Source of the DNA: Pleionea sp. CnH1-48
GTDB taxonomy: Bacteria > Pseudomonadota > Gammaproteobacteria > Enterobacterales > Kangiellaceae
NCBI RefSeq assembly: GCF_024124665.1
Contig: NZ_JAMXSB010000002.1
Coordinates: forward strand, 310,001-374,000
Direction: 5' to 3'
Length of the DNA stretch: 64,000 nucleotides
Below are positions 20,755 through 28,808 of the stretch, piece after piece; within the stretch, counting starts at the first letter, position 1; every line of letters begins with the position of its first letter. The notes under the pieces were generated by a model. It worked only from the letters and a program-made list of their open reading frames with translations, was not told where the DNA came from and searched no databases. Both the position numbers and the translations under genes were made by a program.

Positions 20755-21765
20755 ATGCTTATAAAAAGGGTGGTTGTTTTACTCACTACTTTGTCACTCA
20801 GCGGTTGTGCATCCTATATTGCCAACCAAATAACTTCTCCAGAAAGAGTGAATTTCACGGGTAATATTTCAAACTATATTATCGAAAAAGAAGTGTGCGA
20901 TGAACATTCTCATTGCATTCAACTGCTAAGCACCAAGCGGTTAGAGACTGACAAAATCAAGCTATCTTTTAATGCTCAAATTAACGATACCCATAAGATC
21001 TGGCAGTATCAACGAAATAGCAATAACACCAGATCAATCGCATCAACAAATCCCTCTCTCATCTTTATTTTTACAGGATATACCCAACCCACACAAATCC
21101 TCTTCACTCACTTACAGTGGCTTCAACATATTACAGGAGCCAAAGTATTTGTAGTCCCCAGCGCCGACAAGTCTGAACATTTTCGGTTCGGACTTGATTT
21201 AGTAGAGCCTATTGTTACCGAAATTCAGCAACAATCGCCTAAGAAAGTTCATCTTATTGGTTTCTCAATGGGAGCCGCAGCGGCTCAAGCGGTAGCGGCA
21301 AAAGTCAAAAACTCACAACTGCATTTAATTGCCCCTATGACCGATTTTGAGTACTCGGTTAAAGCGCTATGGAAAATTCTTTATCACGATAAGTTTTACG
21401 CTAGCCTGATATCAACAGATACTATCGAAAAAGCCATTCAGATAATCCATACTGAATCAAAAGTATCACCAGAAGAGCTCGACATTACTCAAAAGCTCCA
21501 AGGAGCAGAGTTTCCTGTCTATCTCTACACCTCAAATCATGACAGAGTAACACTCGCAGCAGATTGGAATAATACTCATTCGAAGTATCTTAAACGAGCA
21601 ACCTATGACCAACTAAATCATATAGAAATGGTTACATTATTAGATGGGGATTTATTGCGAGATTTTGTATCTAACTTATTAGGACGAGAAGTACCAAAAA
21701 ACGAAGTCGATATTACAGGAGTAATATGCAACCACCAGGATAACAGCTGCTTAACACGCTTGTGA
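20755..21765 (+). CDS. Lipoprotein with alpha/beta-hydrolase fold
   Basis: A 336-residue protein. A longer frame opens at 20680, but the lipoprotein signal MLIKRVVVLLTTLSLSGC begins at ATG 20755 (lipobox LSGC, Cys18) with AAGGA about eight bases upstream. The body looks like an alpha/beta hydrolase: nucleophile elbow GFSMG, candidate Asp in SNHDRVT and candidate His in LNHIEMV, in the right order. It may be an esterase or peptidase-like hydrolase tethered to a membrane. The substrate is unknown. It is followed by a shared bidirectional terminator. The gene has no obvious partner. Confidence 0.8.
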   Translation: MLIKRVVVLLTTLSLSGCASYIANQITSPERVNFTGNISNYIIEKEVCDEHSHCIQLLSTKRLETDKIKLSFNAQINDTHKIWQYQRNSNNTRSIASTNPSLIFIFTGYTQPTQILFTHLQWLQHITGAKVFVVPSADKSEHFRFGLDLVEPIVTEIQQQSPKKVHLIGFSMGAAAAQAVAAKVKNSQLHLIAPMTDFEYSVKALWKILYHDKFYASLISTDTIEKAIQIIHTESKVSPEELDITQKLQGAEFPVYLYTSNHDRVTLAADWNNTHSKYLKRATYDQLNHIEMVTLLDGDLLRDFVSNLLGREVPKNEVDITGVICNHQDNSCLTRL

Positions 21766-21823
21766 TAAGCGGGCTAAATGGCAATCTATGTAGAAACGTG
21801 CCCCTCCCTGACAGTCATCCACA

Positions 21824-21849
21824 AAAAAAGGAGCTTTCGCTCCTTTTTT
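21824..21849. terminator. Bidirectional intrinsic terminator between convergent genes
   Basis: Perfect 11-bp stem AAAAAAGGAGC/GCTCCTTTTTT (21824-21834 with 21839-21849) with a TTTC loop. It serves the lipoprotein hydrolase (plus) and the ATPase (minus). Confidence 0.88.
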
Positions 21850-21866
21850 AATCTGATTCAAAACGA

Positions 21867-22895
21867 TTAGTCATCGTCATCATCAAAGTTTAAGCTGATT
21901 TGAATAATCTTGCGCATGTATTCACGCTCTTTCTTAAAGCGCTTTTTCATGGCTTCCATCTCTGCTTCTAACTGCTGCATACGCTCTTCTAATGGACCCG
22001 CATCTGCTGCAGGCGCCCCGCCACCAGCAGCTTTGGCGCGCTCCAGGTTGTGACGAGGCTGAGAAGGTGCAACGATCTCGGGATGCTCTACCGCAATCTC
22101 ACTGGCAACAGTGGTTACAATTTCGCCATCGATACGATGCTTCTCTTCAAGAAATCCGTACAACAACAAGCGATCACAAATACTATTAATTCGACGCGGG
22201 ACACCTTCGGTGAAATCAAAGATATGTTGGTACGCTTCTGCGGTAAACACCGGATCATCTTGCCAGTTTACTTTTTTCAGTCGGTGCTCAATATAGGCCT
22301 GAGTTTCTTCCGCATTCAAGTGAGCCAGATGGTAAGAAGCGGTGATACGCTGTCGCACCTGCTCAAGATGAGGAACAGCAAGCATCTCGCGGAATTCAGA
22401 CTGACCTAACAAGAAAATCTGCAGTAATGTTTTGCCATCATTGAAGAGATTTGACAACATGCGTAACTCTTCGAGGCTTTCCAGTGGCAGGTTTTGTGCC
22501 TCATCAACCACCAACATACAGCGGCGGCCTTCGCGCTGACGCGCGATAAAGAAGTTTTCTAGATTCTTTATCAGAGAAGTTTTTTCTGATGCTTTATGGG
22601 CCAAGCCAAAAGTAGCGGCTACCATTCGTAAGATATCCGTCGAATCCAGCTGAGTATTGTTTAACTCACCCGCAACAATATCTTTTTTGTTTTCTAATGT
22701 TCCGAATAAGGTACGTACCAGAGTACTCTTACCCGTTCCAACATCACCCGTGACGATAATAAATCCTTCGCCCTGAGATAAACCATAACGCAAATAAGCC
22801 AGTGCGCGCTTGTGGGTGCTACTTCCGAAGAAGAAGAAGGGATCCGGCGCGAGCTGGAAAGGTTTTCCACTAAACTTATAATAAGAATCGTACAT
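21867..22895 (-). CDS. XrtA/PEP-CTERM-associated ATPase (ExeA/GspA-like AAA ATPase)
   Basis: A 342-residue AAA ATPase. It starts MYDSYYKFSGKPFQLAPDP, the hallmark of ExeA-like and PEP-CTERM locus ATPases. Walker A is GDVGTGKST (~47-55), Walker B MLVVDEAQN, and a sensor/arginine region is VRQRITASYHL. After the ATPase core the C terminus has a Pro/Ala linker, a charged coiled coil (EERMQQLEAEMEAMKKRF) and an acidic DDDDD tail. In PEP-CTERM loci this ATPase travels with polysaccharide genes and an exosortase. Here the sugar transferase lies 24 bases upstream, but no exosortase is in the window. It probably drives export or assembly of an exopolysaccharide. Confidence 0.85.
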   Translation of the reverse strand: MYDSYYKFSGKPFQLAPDPFFFFGSSTHKRALAYLRYGLSQGEGFIIVTGDVGTGKSTLVRTLFGTLENKKDIVAGELNNTQLDSTDILRMVAATFGLAHKASEKTSLIKNLENFFIARQREGRRCMLVVDEAQNLPLESLEELRMLSNLFNDGKTLLQIFLLGQSEFREMLAVPHLEQVRQRITASYHLAHLNAEETQAYIEHRLKKVNWQDDPVFTAEAYQHIFDFTEGVPRRINSICDRLLLYGFLEEKHRIDGEIVTTVASEIAVEHPEIVAPSQPRHNLERAKAAGGGAPAADAGPLEERMQQLEAEMEAMKKRFKKEREYMRKIIQISLNFDDDDD

Positions 22896-22919
22896 AAATT
22901 ACCTGCCTTGCTAGTCCTT

Positions 22920-24317
22920 TTAACGAGCCCCTTTTTGCCAGATAATAACCTGAGCCGTTTGAATCATGGTCGTTATATCTAGGAACAAGCTGAAGTTTTT
23001 AATGTAATACAAATCGTATTGCAATTTTTGTTTTGCGTCTTCATCGTTGTCTCCATAAGGATAACAAATCTGAGCCCAACCAGTAATACCCGGTTTCACT
23101 CGGTGACGCATATTATAATAAGGGATGATTTGGTTGAGCTTCTCAACAAATTCTGGACGCTCAGGTCGAGGCCCAACAAAGCTCATATCACCTTTCAGTA
23201 CATTCCACATTTGCGGAATTTCATCCAAGCGAGTTTTGCGCATAATACGACCAATGCCTGTCACACGAGCGTCATTTTTAGTCGCGTACTGCGCACCATT
23301 GGCTTCTGCGTCTACCACCATACTGCGTAACTTATAAATAGTAAACGGTTTACCGTGCTGGCCAACGCGTATCTGAGTATAAATCACAGGATCACGCCAC
23401 TTTGATTCTCGCTTAATCAAGAACCACAGCACAATCATGACAGGAATGGTTAAAATCAGACAAACGGTACTCACAACAACATCAAACAAGCGTTTAACCA
23501 TCTCGCGCAAATAACTGCTGTCAAAGCCTTCAAAGAGGATAACTTGATTCGGTGTTAACGCATCAATTTCCATACGACCAGTTCGACGCTCAAAAAACTC
23601 AGTGATATCGGTTATTTTGACACCATCCAGCTTAGCCTGGATAACATCATCAACAGGATAGTTTTTGCGCGTATCATCAACCGCCAAAATTAACTCATCA
23701 ATACCATACTCATCGATTAAAGCCAGCAATGAATCATCTCGTCGGATGATCAAATCTTCAGCATCGACTTCATCGTGATCGCCCTTCAGGTGCAAAAAGC
23801 CGATAAGGTTAATGCCGCGCCAGTCACTCTTTCGACGCAAGCGAGCCAACTGCTTTGCTCGATTACCCGTTCCTATCACCAACACTCGAGACTTAAAGAT
23901 CTCATGATCAGAAAACAGCTCAAACAGGTAACGGTTAACAACCAAAATACCAAACGCCAGAATTAAGCTAATAAAGAACACGCCTCGACCAATGAATAGC
24001 TCAGGAACGAGGTAGAAAAAGATAGCCAGTACCCAGAAACAAATGAATGACGCCCAAAACAGGCGCGTGATTACTGTTGCAAAGGACTCCCGCGTACTGC
24101 GTTGATACAGTCCAACCGCAATCATAATTAACACAAAGGTTAACGAAAATACTGTGGCTTTGATATTGAAGTCGTGAAACAACTCAGGGCTTACTCCTTC
24201 GCCTAGTCTCAGCTCCGCAGCAATATGTACACTGACAAATAATGCACAAAATTCCAGCAACAACAGCAAAATGAGACCGCGAGGAATGTAATGACCGAAT
24301 ACACGAACCATTCGCAC
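22920..24317 (-). CDS. Exopolysaccharide-initiating sugar transferase (polyprenyl glycosylphosphotransferase, PEP-CTERM type)
   Basis: A 465-residue integral membrane protein. The N-terminal ~130 residues hold four transmembrane helices. Residues ~140-230 form a CoA-binding-like Rossmann domain (VLVIGTGNRAKQLA). After a further helix (RLFDVVVSTVCLILTIPVMI) the catalytic bacterial sugar-transferase domain shows KLRSMVVDAE, TRLDEIPQMWNVLKGDMSFV, GPRPERPEFV and KPGITGWAQI. It puts the first sugar phosphate on undecaprenyl phosphate. It lies immediately upstream of the PEP-CTERM-type ATPase in the same orientation, suggesting one small operon. The rest of the polysaccharide locus must be elsewhere. 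Confidence 0.93.
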   Translation of the reverse strand: MRMVRVFGHYIPRGLILLLLLEFCALFVSVHIAAELRLGEGVSPELFHDFNIKATVFSLTFVLIMIAVGLYQRSTRESFATVITRLFWASFICFWVLAIFFYLVPELFIGRGVFFISLILAFGILVVNRYLFELFSDHEIFKSRVLVIGTGNRAKQLARLRRKSDWRGINLIGFLHLKGDHDEVDAEDLIIRRDDSLLALIDEYGIDELILAVDDTRKNYPVDDVIQAKLDGVKITDITEFFERRTGRMEIDALTPNQVILFEGFDSSYLREMVKRLFDVVVSTVCLILTIPVMIVLWFLIKRESKWRDPVIYTQIRVGQHGKPFTIYKLRSMVVDAEANGAQYATKNDARVTGIGRIMRKTRLDEIPQMWNVLKGDMSFVGPRPERPEFVEKLNQIIPYYNMRHRVKPGITGWAQICYPYGDNDEDAKQKLQYDLYYIKNFSLFLDITTMIQTAQVIIWQKGAR

Positions 24318-24604
24318 TTCCTTGTAATTGTAAGTTTAGTTAGTAGAGAGTTATTAAGCGGCAAATTATAGCGCTTCTATAATAAATTACCAACAACTAC
24401 ATCAACTAAATCAAGTAATTGCAACAATTATTAATAGCATAGGCCATCGCGGCTCCCCTTTACCATCTCGTTTGCCTAAAGATTGACAACATATAATAAA
24501 AGCGTCTTAAGTTTTGCTGTATTTACAGGCTGGTCAGACGGCTTTTAAAGATAGGTGTGATACCATAAAGGCGTATCAATTATAACTTAGCGAGATAATA
24601 AAAA

Positions 24605-25714
24605 ATGTGCGCAATGCAACGAAATACAAAGCCTTGCTATTATGGCGAATACTTGCAGCTCGACAAATTATTAGATAGTCAATATCCAGTGAGTCAGGAC
24701 TATGGTAACGAAGCCCATGACGAAATGCTGTTTATTGTGACTCATCAAGCTTATGAGCTGTGGTTTAAGCAGATGCTTCATGAGCTTCGCTCTATTTACC
24801 AGCTGTTTGCCAACCCTCATCTGCCCGAAAAGTCACTGGGTATGATCAATGCTCGTCTTTCTCGAATAAAATCCATACAAAAATTATTGATCGACCAAAT
24901 CAGTGTTATGGAAACCATGACACCACTGGATTTTCTTGATTTTAGAGACTATCTGGTACCCGCATCAGGCTTCCAGAGCATTCAGTTTAAAGAAATTGAG
25001 ATCCTGCTGGGATTAAAATCTGAGTTCCGTATCAACTTTGACAAAGAGTCTTTCTATAGTCGTTTGAACGAAACCGATAGAACGCACCTGTTGAAGATGG
25101 AAGATGAGCCATCACTGTTTGATTGTGTCGAAAGCTGGCTCGAGCGCATGCCATTTTTCGAGTTTGGAGACTTTAAATTCTGGCAGACATATCGCCAGGC
25201 CGTTGACGAAATGCTCGATAATGATCGCAAAATTATCGAAAATAATGACTACCTTTCTGAAGCTGACCGAGAGTTCCAGTTAAAAGACTTAGACAACACT
25301 CTGGCCAACTTTGACGCGCTGCTTGACGAAGAGCAATATGCCAAACTTAAAGAAGATGGCCGTTTTCGTATGAGTCAAAAGTCGCTGTTAGGTGCTGTTT
25401 TCATCAATTTATATCGTGATGAGCCTATGTTCCAGGCACCTTTCCAACTGTTAACGGCTTTAGTGGATTTGGATGAGCATTTCACCAGCTGGCGTTATCG
25501 TCATACGATTATGGTGTTGCGTATGTTGGGAACTAAGATTGGTACGGGTGGTTCTTCTGGTCATGATTATTTGCGTAAGACGACAGAGAATAATCGATTT
25601 TTTAAGGATTTATTTACGTTACCGACTTTCTTGTTGCCGCGTTCGGCGTTACCGGAGTTGCCGGAGGCTTTAAGACGGGCGTTGAATTTTTATTTTCATC
25701 CTGAGGGTGAATAA
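24605..25714 (+). CDS. kynA: Tryptophan 2,3-dioxygenase (long form)
   Basis: A 369-residue haem dioxygenase that opens the indole ring of tryptophan to give N-formylkynurenine. Family motifs: YGEYLQLDKLLDSQYPVS, HDEMLFIVTHQAYELWFKQM (active-site His), RDYLVPASGFQSIQFKEIE (substrate Arg), RYRHTIMVLRMLGTKIGTGG with the proximal haem ligand His300. Common bacterial enzymes have about 280-300 residues; this one is nearer the ~400-residue animal form, with an extra mid-protein helical stretch. The start is the first ATG; an in-frame ATG nine bases on is an alternative. SD is weak. No other kynurenine gene is adjacent. Confidence 0.95.
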   Translation: MCAMQRNTKPCYYGEYLQLDKLLDSQYPVSQDYGNEAHDEMLFIVTHQAYELWFKQMLHELRSIYQLFANPHLPEKSLGMINARLSRIKSIQKLLIDQISVMETMTPLDFLDFRDYLVPASGFQSIQFKEIEILLGLKSEFRINFDKESFYSRLNETDRTHLLKMEDEPSLFDCVESWLERMPFFEFGDFKFWQTYRQAVDEMLDNDRKIIENNDYLSEADREFQLKDLDNTLANFDALLDEEQYAKLKEDGRFRMSQKSLLGAVFINLYRDEPMFQAPFQLLTALVDLDEHFTSWRYRHTIMVLRMLGTKIGTGGSSGHDYLRKTTENNRFFKDLFTLPTFLLPRSALPELPEALRRALNFYFHPEGE

Positions 25715-25726
25715 TTAGTCTTTTTT

Positions 25727-25769
25727 ACCCAATTCGGTGGTTTTTCCGCTGAATTGGGTGTCTTTTTTT
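25727..25769 (+). terminator. Intrinsic terminator of the tryptophan dioxygenase gene
   Basis: A 14-bp stem (25727-25740 with 25746-25759; ACCCAATTC/GAATTGGGT plus GC pairs, with wobble or mismatch positions) with a T5 loop and a seven-T tail to 25769. It also marks the left edge of the repeat array. Confidence 0.88.
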
Positions 25770-25801
25770 CTTTTGTGTTTCTCTATGTACTTCTGTTAAT
25801 T

Positions 25802-26366
25802 CCCTACCCTTTCGATAAATCGAGTTTCGCCTTTATGCCCCGTTCGGGTACGATGGCGACCATTCTTTTTCAAGAGCGAAAAAGAAGGTCCTTAGATCCC
25901 ATCTTGTACTACAAGATAGGGGCAAAACGCCCTTGGGCGCTGCGCTGGCATTTGTTCAGCCGGGATTTTATGGTTCGAGTACGCCTTTTAGCTTCTGAAG
26001 TAATTTTTTGATCTTGTTTGTGCCAGGGAAGATTCGCTCTTTCTCTGTGTTTTTGTTTTGTTCTCTTTCTTCGCTCTGAATTATCAGACGACTCCATCGT
26101 GACTGGATGAGAACGGAGTAAAGTCTTAGACCGCACTGGCTTGCTGCATTGACGCAGCAAGAGTCTTATCCGCACAAGGATGTGCGTATAAGACGCTCAG
26201 TCCAAGGGCTAAGACTTTACGCAGTGGTGCCGGAGGCCTCATCTTTGGAACATCGCCCTTTTTTGCCTCTTTTGTGGGCCGACAAAAGGGGCTCGTCCAG
26301 CAGGACGAAACCTGTAGGCTGAATCAAGTCAGGACTTTTCGCTAGGAGTGATTGGTGAATTCAGAA
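25802..26366. repeat. Repeat unit copy 1
   Basis: Hairpins seen: TTCTTTTTC/GAAAAAGAA (25863-25871 with 25878-25886). A copy-specific hairpin CCCATCTTGTA/TACAAGAT-GGG lies at about 25908-25922. The three-stem element has outer stem GTAAAGTCTTAG/CTAAGACTTTAC (26118-26129 with 26209-26220), hairpin A CTTGCTGC/GCAGCAAG (26140-26147 with 26154-26161) and hairpin B GTCTTAT-CGCAC/GTGCG-ATAAGAC (26163-26175 with 26182-26194). Then come CTTTTGT/ACAAAAG (26269-26275 with 26282-26288) and CGTCC/GGACG near 26294-26308. Confidence 0.8.
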
Positions 26367-26924
26367 GACTTTCTTTTATCTCTCTACCCTCTCGATAAAT
26401 CGAGTTTCGCCCGATGGCGACTTCCTTTACCAAGAGCTGTAAAGGAAGCAAAAAGCCCTAGGTCGCTGCGCTAGCATTTGTTCACAAGGGATTTTATGCG
26501 GGAAGTATGTATTTTTAATTCTGCTGGGATTTCTTGATCTTGTTTGTGCCAAGGAAGATTCGATCGTGCTTTGTGTTTTTGTTCCGCTTTCTCTCTTAGC
26601 TATCTTTTTTAACTCTGAATTGTCAGATGACTCCATCGTGACTGGATGAGAACGGAGTAAAGTCTTAGACCGCACTGGCTTGCTGCACGGACGCAGCAAG
26701 AGTCTTATCCGCACAAGGATGTGCGTATAAGACGCTCAGTCGAAGGGCTAAGACTTTACGCAGTGGTGCCGGAGGCCTCATCTTTGGAACATCGCCCTTT
26801 TTTGCCTCTTTTGTGGGCCGACAAAAGTGGCTCGCTCAGCAGTACCCAAAGGGCATAAAAGCGAAACCTGCCGGTTGAATCAAGTCTGAACTTTTCGTAG
26901 GGAGTGATTTGTTCATTCAAAAGA
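26367..26924. repeat. Repeat unit copy 2
   Basis: Hairpin CTTCCTTTAC/GTAAAGGAAG (26421-26430 with 26439-26448). The three-stem element is nearly identical to copy 1, with outer stem 26657-26668 and 26748-26759. In the last hairpin the CGTCC/GGACG stem is replaced by CGCT...AGCG around a longer insertion (about 26833-26863). Confidence 0.8.
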
Positions 26925-27433
26925 TCTTCTGTTACTTCCTTACTCTTTCGATAAAACGAGTTTCGCCTTACAGCGACTTCCTTTACCAAGAGCTGTAAAG
27001 GAAGCAAAGAGCCCATAGTCGCTGCGCTGGCATTTGTTCAGCAGGGATTTTATGGTCTTAGTATGCCTGTTAATGCCGAAGGGATTGTTTGATCTTATCA
27101 ATGCCAGGGAAGATTCGATCTTCGTTTGTGTTTTTGTTTAGCTCTCTTTCTTGGCTCTGAATTATCAGACGACTCCTTTGTGACTAGATGAGAACGGAGT
27201 CAGATTGAAGACTCACGAGCTTGCTGCATGGACGCAGCAAGAGTCATCCCCGCGCAGGGAAGCGCGTGGATGACGTTTCGTCGATGGCTTCAAGCTGACG
27301 GAGTGGTGCCGAAGGCCTCATCTTTGGAACATAGCCCTTTTTCGCCTCTTTTGTGGGCTGACAAAAGGGGCTCGCCTAGCATGGCGAAACCTGCGGGCTG
27401 AATCAAGTCAGAACGTTTCGTTTAGAGTGATAA
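26925..27433. repeat. Repeat unit copy 3, most diverged
   Basis: Hairpin CTTCCTTTAC/GTAAAGGAAG (26977-26986 with 26995-27004). Outer stem GTCAGATTGAAG/CTTCAAGCTGAC (27199-27210 with 27288-27299, 11 of 12 paired). Hairpin A is unchanged. Hairpin B is GTCATCC-CGCGC/GCGCG-GGATGAC (27243-27255 with 27262-27274). The final hairpin is CGCC/GGCG near 27373-27386. Sequence differs from copies 1 and 2 at both sides of each stem. Confidence 0.8.
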
Positions 27434-27533
27434 ACGTAAAAAATTCCCCGTAAGGGACTCAAAAACCCCCCCTGTAACTTCCCCTATTTTCAGGTAAACT
27501 ACCAACCTCAACCCAGAACAAAACCACCACTGA

Positions 27534-28526
27534 ATGCCTCTACTCGACACCTTAACCGCCACCCTGAAAGATCTCAGCCTCTATTGGTTTGATGCGGGTC
27601 AGCGTATCTACCTGATCTATCTGGCAGGTGCGGTGTTATTGGCTATTCCCGTGTTTGTGATGCAGAGTCGTCGTCGCAGTATCAGGCGATTTCTAAAGTT
27701 TCTATTTCCTAAGAAGATCTGGCTGGCAAGTTCTGCCAAGCAAGATTATGGGTTGTTGATTATCAACAAAGTGATTCGAGGTTTGTTGCTGGCTCCCGTG
27801 ATTGTGACCATGGTGCCTATTGCTCTGGCCGTAACCGATGCCCTTGAGTGGTTGTTCGGGCCAGTAGTTGTAGTGTCAGAATCTAAGCCAGTGATCATGT
27901 TCAGTTTCACGGTATTGCTGTTTGTATTAGATGATTTATCACGATTTATCTTGCATTACCTGCTGCATAAAGTGCCGTTTTTGTGGGAGTTTCATAAGGT
28001 CCATCACTCGGCAAAGGTGTTAACGCCATTTACGGTGTATCGCTCTCATCCTTTCGAAAACTACCTGTTTGCCTGTCGTTTAGCCATTGCACAAGGGTTA
28101 GCAGTCGGTATTTCTTACTACCTGTTTGGTCCGACCTTATCGGTTATCGAATTTGCAGGCGCCAATATTTTTGTCTTTCTATTTAACATCATGGGTTCTA
28201 ATTTGCGACATTCTCATATCTGGCTGAGCTGGGGTGAGACTTTGGAACACTGGTTTATCAGTCCGGCGCAACATCAGATCCACCATAGCGCTAATCCGAT
28301 TCATTTTGATAAGAATATGGGATCCGCGCTGGCGATATGGGATCGGCTGGCTGGCACTCTGGTTACCGCCAAAGATACACCAAAATTGAAGTTTGGATTT
28401 GGTGATAAGTTTAAGGAACACGACACCCTGTTGGGCATATACTGGCAGCCGTTAAAGCTCAGCTTTATGCAGTTGTTGTCATTGGTTGGGATCAACAAGA
28501 AAAAACAAAGAAAACCAGCCCAGTGA
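27534..28526 (+). CDS. Fatty acid hydroxylase / sterol desaturase family membrane protein
   Basis: A 330-residue integral membrane di-iron oxygenase. The His clusters of the family are visible: HYLLH near residue 142, HKVHHSAK near 156, and HQIHHSANPIH near 245, with a further HSH (LRHSHIW). Hydrophobic helices surround them (YLIYLAGAVLLAIPVFVM, LAPVIVTMVPIALAVTDAL). Such enzymes hydroxylate or desaturate lipid chains or sterol-like substrates using O2. The substrate here is unknown. The ATG has no evident SD. It starts 100 bases after the repeat array, whose transcription could run into it. It converges with 28531-28794 with a four-base gap. Confidence 0.88.
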   Translation: MPLLDTLTATLKDLSLYWFDAGQRIYLIYLAGAVLLAIPVFVMQSRRRSIRRFLKFLFPKKIWLASSAKQDYGLLIINKVIRGLLLAPVIVTMVPIALAVTDALEWLFGPVVVVSESKPVIMFSFTVLLFVLDDLSRFILHYLLHKVPFLWEFHKVHHSAKVLTPFTVYRSHPFENYLFACRLAIAQGLAVGISYYLFGPTLSVIEFAGANIFVFLFNIMGSNLRHSHIWLSWGETLEHWFISPAQHQIHHSANPIHFDKNMGSALAIWDRLAGTLVTAKDTPKLKFGFGDKFKEHDTLLGIYWQPLKLSFMQLLSLVGINKKKQRKPAQ

Positions 28527-28530
28527 GGGC

Positions 28531-28794
28531 CTAGTGTTGCGACGCACCTTGAGAGTTTTCGATAAGTCTGACAGCGACTTCCATGCCGTCAACCGTCCAG
28601 TGCTCTTTAATCGAGTTGTAGAGAACTCGGCCAATTAGTGATTTTTCACTGTCATCATCGTAGTACACGCGAATGCGGCAAAAATGATTAGGCTGTTTTT
28701 TAAAATCATCGACTTCTACTTTAATGATGTTCGGCGATTTTACTGGTTTACGCCTTTTGAACCAGTCTTTCGGTAGTACTTCAAATCTAAACAA
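28531..28794 (-). CDS. Small protein of unknown function (87 aa)
   Basis: An 87-residue protein with a basic N-terminal third (KDWFKRRKPVK) and a mostly beta-like middle (HFCRIRVYYDDDSEKSLIG). No membrane segment or known motif is seen. It lies 14 bases after the winged-helix gene in the same orientation, so the two probably form an operon. Family not recognised. Confidence 0.6.
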   Translation of the reverse strand: MFRFEVLPKDWFKRRKPVKSPNIIKVEVDDFKKQPNHFCRIRVYYDDDSEKSLIGRVLYNSIKEHWTVDGMEVAVRLIENSQGASQH

Positions 28795-28808
28795 TAATGT
28801 TTGTCCTC

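Larger units (their letters stand above)
25802..27433. repeat. Array of three diverged ~510-580 bp structured repeats
   Basis: Three head-to-tail copies fill 1.6 kb with no credible gene. Each opens with a CGATAAAT/AAAC-GAGTTTCGC phrase (25813, 26393, 26949; periods 580 and 556). Each then carries, in order, a hairpin with a CAAGAGC loop, a GCTGCGCTGGCA-like phrase, GGGATTTTATG, a T-rich tract, ACTCC...GGAGT, a three-stem element, CCTCATCTTTGGAACAT, a CTTTTGT/ACAAAAG hairpin and GAATCAAGTC. Stems differ in sequence between copies but keep pairing. Small minus-strand frames inside share a start only because the DNA is repeated, and they diverge and stop at different places. Function unknown; possibilities are a structured RNA family, a protein-binding array or a non-autonomous mobile element. 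Confidence 0.85.

Noticed and set aside
25909-27016. Three small minus-strand frames, two sharing the same first ~30 residues, inside the repeat array
   Set aside because: The shared start is a by-product of the DNA repeat. The frames diverge in length and sequence, lack ribosome-binding sites and cross conserved hairpins.
25802-27433. CRISPR array
   Set aside because: The repeats are ~550 bp long and diverged, with no short identical repeats or spacers and no cas genes in the window.
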